52,472 nt of DNA from Phoronis australis (taxonomy: Eukaryota; Phoronida; Phoronidae). Location: NCBI GenBank assembly GCA_002633005.1, contig NMRA01000492.1, positions 273,418 through 325,889 on the forward strand, given 5' to 3'. Of this stretch, positions 45,701 through 52,472 are shown in pieces. Positions within the stretch are counted from its first letter, which is position 1. Every line of letters begins with the position of its first letter. The notes under the pieces were generated by a model that saw only the letters and a list, made by a program, of their open reading frames with translations, was not told the DNA's origin and did not search any database. A program made the position numbers and the translations under genes.

Positions 45701-48700
45701 GGTTGATATCAGCTTTACGGTTATTCTGAAGCAGTCGGCAGTCACATGATGCCATGCATGTTTTGAAATGTTGCGGAATTACTTTGATCACGTTCCTATT
45801 TCAGGTCGTTTTGGTAATCAAGCCGATCATTTTCTGGGTGCTCTAGCCTTTGCAAAGTCGCTGGACAGAACACTTATACTACCTCCATGGAGGACCTACG
45901 TAAGCTGTGTTCATTTTGTCCTCAAAGAAAGCTCATTGATGAAACAGTATTCTGTTATCAATATGTCAACCTCAGTAATGCATGGAACGTATGTTGCAAA
46001 TTCAGAAATCCAATCATATTTAGTAGTAGGAGATCAAGGGTAAGATGCCCACTGCTAAGCCTGACTGGATTTTTGTGTTTGGCCAGTGGTCCAGATGGCT
46101 CAGTGCACAGTTAGCATAAGGTCCTGGGTTCGAGTCCTGGTCAGGGGCAGAAATCTTCTTAGACTTACATTCATTAGGCCATGGGCGTGCTGACCAGAGT
46201 TAAAATATTTGCAGTAATTTGTTAGTTTGTCTGCAAGGGTCTAGGGGCTGAAGAGCCCCAGGTTATGACGGGCTGTACTGTCGTGCTAGGGAGACTGGTA
46301 TGATATACTTTTAGCATTGTGAGCCTCATCCCAGGTTTCGAAGTGGCTTTAAGCCCACTTTCCATCACAAAAATCGTATTTTGTTTGACGCCCCTTGCTG
46401 TGATATGAAGTTGGTTTAAAATTGTTTCTCGGTCATATTGGAGGTGATTCCAGGGCTGTGAAAGAACTAAGAGTTCGTTATTGTTTGAGTTCAGGCTCAA
46501 CAGATGGGGTGTCGTGGCAAGTTATTTCATTGATTGAGTCCAGACTCTGCATGTTGGCTTGTCGTGGCAAGTCATTTAATTGTTTGAGTCCAGGCTCTGC
46601 TTATTGGCTTGTCGTGGCAAGTCATTTTATTGTTTGAGTCCAGGTTCTGCATGTTGGCTTGTCGTGGCAAGTCATTTTATTGTTTGAGTCCAGGCTCTGC
46701 TTGTTGGCTTGTCATGGCAAGTCATTTTGTTTGCCAATCATGGTCTTATAACAGACTGTCAGATTGTTGCAAACCATGAATTCACTTCTCATCTGAGTAA
46801 GTTGAGACAATTTTTGCATCAATAATTGACGAAATCAAAGGTTAACTTCAAGGATGGAATGGTGATTTATAACGACCGCTTCGTCAAAATTAAAAATATT
46901 TTTAATAATGACATTAAAAATTTGAAAAATGTCATAGAACAATAATTATAATAATAATGATATTGCACTGGCTAGTAGAGCCTTCATATTTTTATTTAAA
47001 TCATATTGTTTACTTGATCAGTGCAATAATCGATAGGTATGAACTCTGAGATACACTTATTATATATAGTATGTAAACATCATAGTATTGGAAGATGCTC
47101 AATATAGTAGCAACATACTCACCTATGTTAACACTACTTACCTATAACTCTTATCAAATTGTGATATTTTTGTACATTTTATATAAATATTCAAACATGT
47201 TTGGTGCAATTCAATGAGTTATGGAATTGTGAGTCGTAGAACAGATGAGAAGATGGGTGTGTGGTCTTGTCATTATCCTCGTTTGTAAAGGTGAGCCAAA
47301 CATTTCAACCAATCTTTTCTGCTCCATAATGGGATTGTTGATCAGAAGGTATTCTCTGTTCACTGAAACTCCTACCTGCTGTCTACTTCAGAAAAACATT
47401 CCATTCACCGACTGGTTTCAACTGGAGCCTCTGACCAAGTATCACCATGTGGTTCTGGCCGAGGACTTCATGGAGCAGTTGGCACCGACCTATTGGCCTG
47501 TGGGTCAAAGGACAGGCTGGTGTTGGCTGCCTCCATCATCGGACAAGAAGTGTGAGATGAAACAGGGTAGGTGGCACTGGTGTAGTACGTTAGTTGATGC
47601 ATCGTGGAATGTTATTAATAACAAGTGAAATGTTCCCCCTTTAAGTAACTTACTGGTTGAGGTGCTCCACTAAAAGGGCAGCAATCGATGCTGGCAGCCA
47701 TTTGTCAAGCGCAAACATGATTTCATGGTCATGGTATGCCAATGTATTCTTTTGGGAATACCTGCAGTTCACCAGTTCATGCTAGTGCATTGTATTCATT
47801 CTAGTGCACTGTATTCATTCAGTACGAGTAATTGATAGAATACGCTAAGATTATAGTAAATGGTGGTATATTTTGAGAATGCAATCAGTCATACCGAAGT
47901 ATGAGAGTTTACAGCGATGATTGCATTCCACTCGTATGATCTGGTGGGATGCACGCATTCTCAAAGAACATGTTGACATTACATACATGGTTAGAAAATG
48001 CTTTTTAAACTTTGACAGATATTAGCTATCTAACTCATTGGATGGGCACTATGCAAGATAACACAACCTGGCATTAAAATAATATTAAAATGGCCGATTG
48101 TTCATGAAGCTTGGCCAAGGTTGGTCAAATTACATAATGGACTCACTGCACTAGCATTGAAGATGCAGTGAAAGACTGAGGTGCGCATTGAAAAGAATGC
48201 TCTTATGTCACTCCGACCTCAGTAACCCATTCACGGTTTGATTAATATGAGATTATCCTTGGCTTGAAAATGTCTACATGTTCACATTGCTCCAAATATG
48301 TTTTAATAATTTAGAAAATGTTATTTGCTGTCTGTGAAAGTAAAGTGTGACTCAACTTGTTTGCTTGGAAATGTTATTGTGTTATATTTTTGTGTGAAAC
48401 CAGAACAGGGGGTCTTGGAAGTGCTCCGCTCATTCCCCTGCTTTTCATTTTCAGGTAACCCATTTGGCCCATTCTGGGACGGACTTGGTGTGGATTTCGA
48501 TGACTACATTGTCTATCACCTGTCATACCAGGAATCTGAGAGTGGCCGTTGGAAGGAACAGTGAGTTACACACAACCACATATTTATTTTTATGCACCCA
48601 CATATTTATATGGATTTTAATGGATTTTCATGAAATTTGGCAATTAGTTATTTATTAGGAAGATGACGCCACCTGCACGTTTTTAATTTTGAATGTATTC

Positions 48701-51567
48701 TATGTATTTTGCAACTCCTATTGGCCATTTTTACTGCTCCTCTATTGGCCAAACTGCTGTAAGGATGAATATGAAAATTTACATGCTTCACTGTGAAGAG
48801 GATGGCTGGCAGTGACTTTCAGATGACTCCGACTACAATGTTGGCTACTGGTAGTTTTTATTATGTTTTAGGCATCCATCTCTATTGTCCATACTACTGT
48901 AAGAATCATTATTAAAATTGGTAAATGTGTTGAAACTCAGAAAAGCATGGCTAATATTTTTTAACAATTTTCACTACTGTGGCACCAGGTCACACTGCTA
49001 AACCCTTGAGCCAGGTTTCTAGCTCCTCAGCTCGGTTTTAACCATATATTAATAAAGCATAACAATATTTCCATGTGATCAGTGCAATGGGCCCACATGC
49101 GAGGCACATGAGGTACAACGTGTATCAGACCGCCTGCAATTATTATTTTATCCCCTAGTGGCAGTTGTTTTTTTCACATAGGCAGCTGTCTCTCCCTGCT
49201 GGATCTTTGTGAAATTTGAAACATGGCAACGGATGATGAAATCACCATTATTGTTGATATATTTTTTGAAAATACTTTTTAGCTTGTTTGAAAAATTAGT
49301 TGAGGACTATTTTCAGGAAAACATATTAAGTACAACCATCAAAATCCGCATCCTTACTAGCTTAACAACTATCAGTATCTTCAAAAAAGAGATGTTTTAG
49401 AACATGAAATAAGAGACATATTACAGATCAAAATCCGCCTCCATACAAGCATATCAGCTATCAGTATCTTCAAAGAAGAGACGTTTTAGAACATGAAATG
49501 AGAGACACATATAACATAAATTATGTAGGGAATAAATTAGAAATGAATTAAATAGTAATATACTTCAACAGGACATTGCGGTTATAAAATGTAAGTAAAT
49601 ATCATGTATACAATGAGGGGAGATTAATATCACGCATCTGTTTAAAAACATTAAGTTTTGTGTGTTTGTTTCTGATAAGGACAATTTTCATTTACTTTTT
49701 TGAATAATTACTGGTAGTACAATTTTTCTTTACTTAAAACATTTTGTTATTGGTTGTTTTCATCAGGTACCCACCAGATAAGTACCCAGTGATGACATTC
49801 AAGGGAGCCCCAGCACGTTACCCTGTTGTGCCTGAACACCGCGAGCTACAGGGCTACCTCAAGTGGTCCGATGCCATCGACAGTGTGGCGCAGGACTATG
49901 TAGATCGCACATTCCATGGAGACAAGTTTGTGGGTGTACACCTCAGGAACGGAGTGGACTGGGTATGACGAATAGTCACCGTATTTTATGCAATCTTGCC
50001 ATTTTGCAGAAATCCGGTAAAGTTTCACCAGTTGTGGACAAACATTATTTCAAATTAATGTAAAAAACTAGCCTCCTTCCATTCTCCAAAGGCTTCTAAC
50101 ATTGTTGTAAAGGTCCACAATTTCTCAAAACACTGTCAGTTAATTGCTATGGCATAAAATTTCCAGCTTATAAAGCATTTATTTGATGCTTCTTATCTGG
50201 TCAGGAATAAAATGGGTGAAAAAATGGAATTTTATTGGTCTGTCATGTTTTGACATTAATTGGTAAGATTTGCTGTAATCTCAGAAATAAGCTGTGAAGA
50301 AATTGAATGATGATAGATTGCCACTTTACAAACCTGATAAGAAATAAAAAGTTCAGACGTTATTGTAACTTCATAGCCAGATAGTGGGGCTGTCTTGTAA
50401 GTTAATAAATGTTAAGCAAAATTCATAAAACTCCGCTTGTGTTTTGTATTATTTTCAGTGGCACACCCTTCTGCCATGTCTGCAGTGATTTTGAATGAAG
50501 AGCAGGTTGACCTGAACCAGGGATTAGGAATCTGATTTTTTCGAAGTGAATAGTCACATTAAAATGTTAAAATCATCTTAACCATGATGTATGCTGCTGA
50601 AACCGTCAGCATCCCGATTATTCTGACCTTTCCCTAAACTTACTTCTCTTTCAGTCCGCTGCCTGTGAGCATGCCCCCGGTAGAGGTACATACATGGCCT
50701 CCCCACAGTGTGTGAACAAAGGGGAGGTCGTTACCAAGGAGATCTGCTTCCCGTCTCCAGAGACTATACTCAGGTGGGTTCGCCTTTATTGCGGGTCACG
50801 TACCCGGAAAGTAGAAAATTTATTTCATTTTGTTCTTCACTGTATCTTTGAAGTCACACATGCAATACAGTTAACAGCAAGGTCACAAATCACATATTTA
50901 CAATGAAATTGTCAAATAACTTTGTTCTTCAAGCAAAACGCCTGCAATATAAATAAGCTTATATTTTGAATGACAAATTTTCTAATATGACTGTTTTCTT
51001 TTTTCGGTGTTTTTCCAATTTCTTTGGTTGAAGAAGTGATTTTTCAAAAATTTACAGAGATGTAACAAAATTTGTCTTAAGAAAATTTAATCATTTACAT
51101 CTTCCTTGGTTCTTTGTCTAACTCTACCTTTTTGTATCAAATAAGTCAAGTTTCACTCACATGCATAATGTTTTTTAAAATTTGCTTGTCAGTTTTACTC
51201 CAGTATTTTGCATTGAAACGCAACTTCAGAGTAGATGTGCAGAAATGTACGCAAGGAGTGCACGCTGTATTTTATTGGATTGTTTCTAGTGTGTTCACTG
51301 TTACCCTTCCCGAACAGTAGATGGAGTGGCTACCATCTAACCACTGGTGTTCAACATGTTTTAAGCAGTTTTGTTGGCTTCATGTAGAACACTTGAATTT
51401 GTGCAAACTACTGCATTCAACATAAAATTTTTGTTTCATTGACTCTGGTGTGTGGTATTAGAGCTATTAAAGACGCCGTCCTATCCACTGGTGCTAAACA
51501 TGTGTTCGTCGCCACAGACAAGAACCCTATGACAAGTGACATAAGAGATTACTTGCAGGAACATAAG
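42738..51567 (+). CDS. POFUT1: GDP-fucose protein O-fucosyltransferase 1, 3'-incomplete
   Basis: Exons 42738-42870, 45805-45899, 47392-47566, 48455-48560, 49767-49962, 50655-50773 and 51462-51567 join in phase to 310 residues of a family that usually has about 390. The N-terminus [19 protein letters not shown] is a signal peptide. [12 protein letters not shown] (residues 45-56) and HLRNGVDW (228-235, Arg230) are the GDP-fucose and catalytic motifs of the GT65 family; NPFGPFWD and MASPQC also match. The enzyme adds fucose to EGF repeats of Notch-type proteins in the ER. The missing end should carry the last domain and an ER-retention tail. An acceptor, CATTTTCAG, lies eight bases before the ATG, so a leader exon is spliced on upstream. 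Intron 1 contains a 2.2 kb transposon. ATG codons at 42738 and 42741 are equally usable, and 42747 is possible. Confidence 0.95.
43147..45314. mobile_element. 2.2-kb CAGGGCTCGAC-ended element in POFUT1 intron 1
   Basis: It starts CAGGGCTCGAC (43147) and ends GTCGAGCCCTG (45314), a perfect 11-bp inverted repeat. ATGAG flanks both sides (43142-43146 and 45315-45319). Subterminal TGCGACCTG and GCGAGCTG blocks are repeated several times near both ends in inverted order, like transposase-binding repeats. Inside are only short frames (72 codons at most) with no known domain. CAGGG ends and a 5-bp duplication suit a hAT-like non-autonomous element. Confidence 0.75.
46083..46150 (+). repeat. tRNA-like SINE in POFUT1 intron 2
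   Basis: GATGGCTCAGTGCACAG (A-box-like) and GGTCCTGGGTTCGAGTCC (B-box) are followed by GGGGCAGAAA, the same 3' block as at 28956-29031 on the other strand. Confidence 0.6.
46480..46735. repeat. 50-bp minisatellite in POFUT1 intron 2
   Basis: About five units with GTCGTGGCAAGTCATTTTAT start at 46511, 46561, 46611, 46661 and 46711, and a 49-bp first unit precedes them. The copies differ by few bases. Confidence 0.9.
47872..47965. repeat. ~95-bp inverted-repeat unit in POFUT1 intron 3
   Basis: TTTGAGAATGC at 47872-47882 pairs exactly with GCATTCTCAAA at 47955-47965, and GCAATCA.. pairs further in. It is a MITE-like hairpin without coding content. Confidence 0.5.
48690..49230 (-). repeat. Inverted, decayed copy of the CTCF-motif repeat
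   Basis: CTATTGGCCATTTTTACTG, GGATGAATATGAAAATTTAC and CCCCTAGTGGCAGTTGTTTT follow, in order, the reverse complement of the 30.2-31.5 kb repeat. One CTCF-like motif survives at 49152-49164 on the minus strand. The copy lies between POFUT1 exons 4 and 5. Confidence 0.6.
49338..49515. repeat. 89-bp tandem duplication in POFUT1 intron 4
   Basis: Two adjacent copies start at 49338 and 49427 and share ATCAAAATCCGC, TATCAGTATCTTCAAA and TTTTAGAACATGAAAT, with about ten differences. Confidence 0.85.
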
Positions 51568-52472
51568 GTACGAGGCAGCCTTCCAAACTATATCTCCTTA
51601 CAGGTAATAGTCACTAACAGGGGTCTCGTATTCTGGGAGCCAGTTTGGAGCTCGTTATTCAGTGAAGAAGACTCAGGTTCTCAAAATGCGGAACCTTTGT
51701 AAATGACTAGTACCGTACTTGCATATGTCTGCTTCATTTTCAGTGATGAAACTATATTATTGTTGGTGTTAGTGTTATGTCTAATTGTGCCACACCCTGC
51801 TTACATTGCTGGTAAATTTCAAATCAAAATTCTGCCTCGTGTCATTACCCATGGTGTATCACACACGCACGCTGCATCAGAGAACTGCAAACTAATTTTA
51901 GGCTGTGTGAAGCTTATCTGGACAAGGAAATTGGTTTCTGTCAAGATGAATATTTTGACTGCTCACAACAGCTATGAATCCCATTATACCTGAATTATGC
52001 TCAAAACTTCCAAAGTGACAAAGTAAGAAATATGAGGTATGGTTTTGCACTTGACCGTGAACTCATCAAACATGTTGAAAATAACCTTCGGTTTCTAAAT
52101 AAAAAGTGTTTCAATTAAGACATCTAGGTTATTTAATAAATTTCACGATAGACTGACAACAGAATACACAATTATTATACTAGATAGTTATCTTCACGAT
52201 GTCTTCATGCATCAGTCTTGACCAATCTCTTTGTGAAGTGACGTGCTTTTAGTTTTTGTCCATCAGGCTTGGTATGCTGCATGCATTCGGAGGCCCAAAA
52301 TTTTCTCACTTACCTGTAAGCTCTTCCAAGTACATTGTACATTTGTGTGATAATAGGGAGTGTTGTCTTACCTTTGGTTTTAACTGTTTTGTACCATCCA
52401 GGGGCACCTAGAACCACCTGTTCTGTAATCTTGTTGGTTCTGAATAAACATTTTGTCATCTATCTTTCCCTC
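51568..52472 (+). other. POFUT1 intron, no further exon seen
   Basis: After the donor at 51568 I find no sequence for the missing POFUT1 C-terminal region. The 87- and 96-codon frames here do not match the family. The next exon should lie right of the window. Confidence 0.6.

Noticed and set aside
46480-46735. CRISPR-like array
   Set aside because: Units are contiguous 50-bp tandem repeats with no unique spacers, in an animal intron.

Overview
The window is animal genomic DNA. It has intron-split genes with GT-AG junctions, microsatellites, minisatellites, SINE/LINE relics and many cut-and-paste DNA transposon remnants. The proteins look like those of a marine deuterostome or other slowly evolving invertebrate. 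Amphioxus (Branchiostoma) is my best guess, from the vertebrate-like ECPAS, GPR157 and POFUT1 homologues, the nucleotidyltransferase/TPR gene and the polymorphic, transposon-rich texture. The species is inference only.

Four genes can be supported. (1) 1043-5965, minus strand: six exons near the N-terminus of ECPAS/ECM29, the proteasome adaptor. The first exon was not found and the gene leaves the window on the left. (2) 12992-18286, plus strand: a complete four-exon GPR157-like seven-transmembrane receptor of 360 aa. (3) 24298-33502, minus strand: a gene whose 3.8 kb last exon encodes a pol-beta-type nucleotidyltransferase followed by 13 nearly identical 43-residue TPR units. Three upstream exons join in phase, two of them duplicates of each other. 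This is the most unusual gene here. (4) 42738-51567, plus strand: seven exons of POFUT1, the protein O-fucosyltransferase that modifies EGF repeats, with its 3' end outside the window.

The rest is mostly repeats. 5966-12991 holds a ~590 bp foldback palindrome, small TIR elements, a minisatellite and a decayed THAP domain. 18287-24297 holds a decayed L1/Tx1-like reverse transcriptase. 28068-33500 (introns of gene 3) holds tRNA-like SINEs and a repeat with eight evenly spaced CTCF-like motifs. 32989-42700 is a transposon graveyard: a TTAA-flanked element carrying the 5' exon of gene 3, two copies of one TIR family (one nested in another element), and repeated YY1-like motifs. A 2.2 kb CAGGG-ended element sits in POFUT1 intron 1.

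The four genes do not form a pathway. ECPAS acts on the proteasome, POFUT1 in the ER on Notch-type proteins, and GPR157 at the plasma membrane or cilium. The nucleotidyltransferase-TPR gene has the build of animal conflict or immune proteins, but its function is unknown. Exon borders were read by eye from splice sites, reading-frame phase and remembered family sequences; no alignment program was run.
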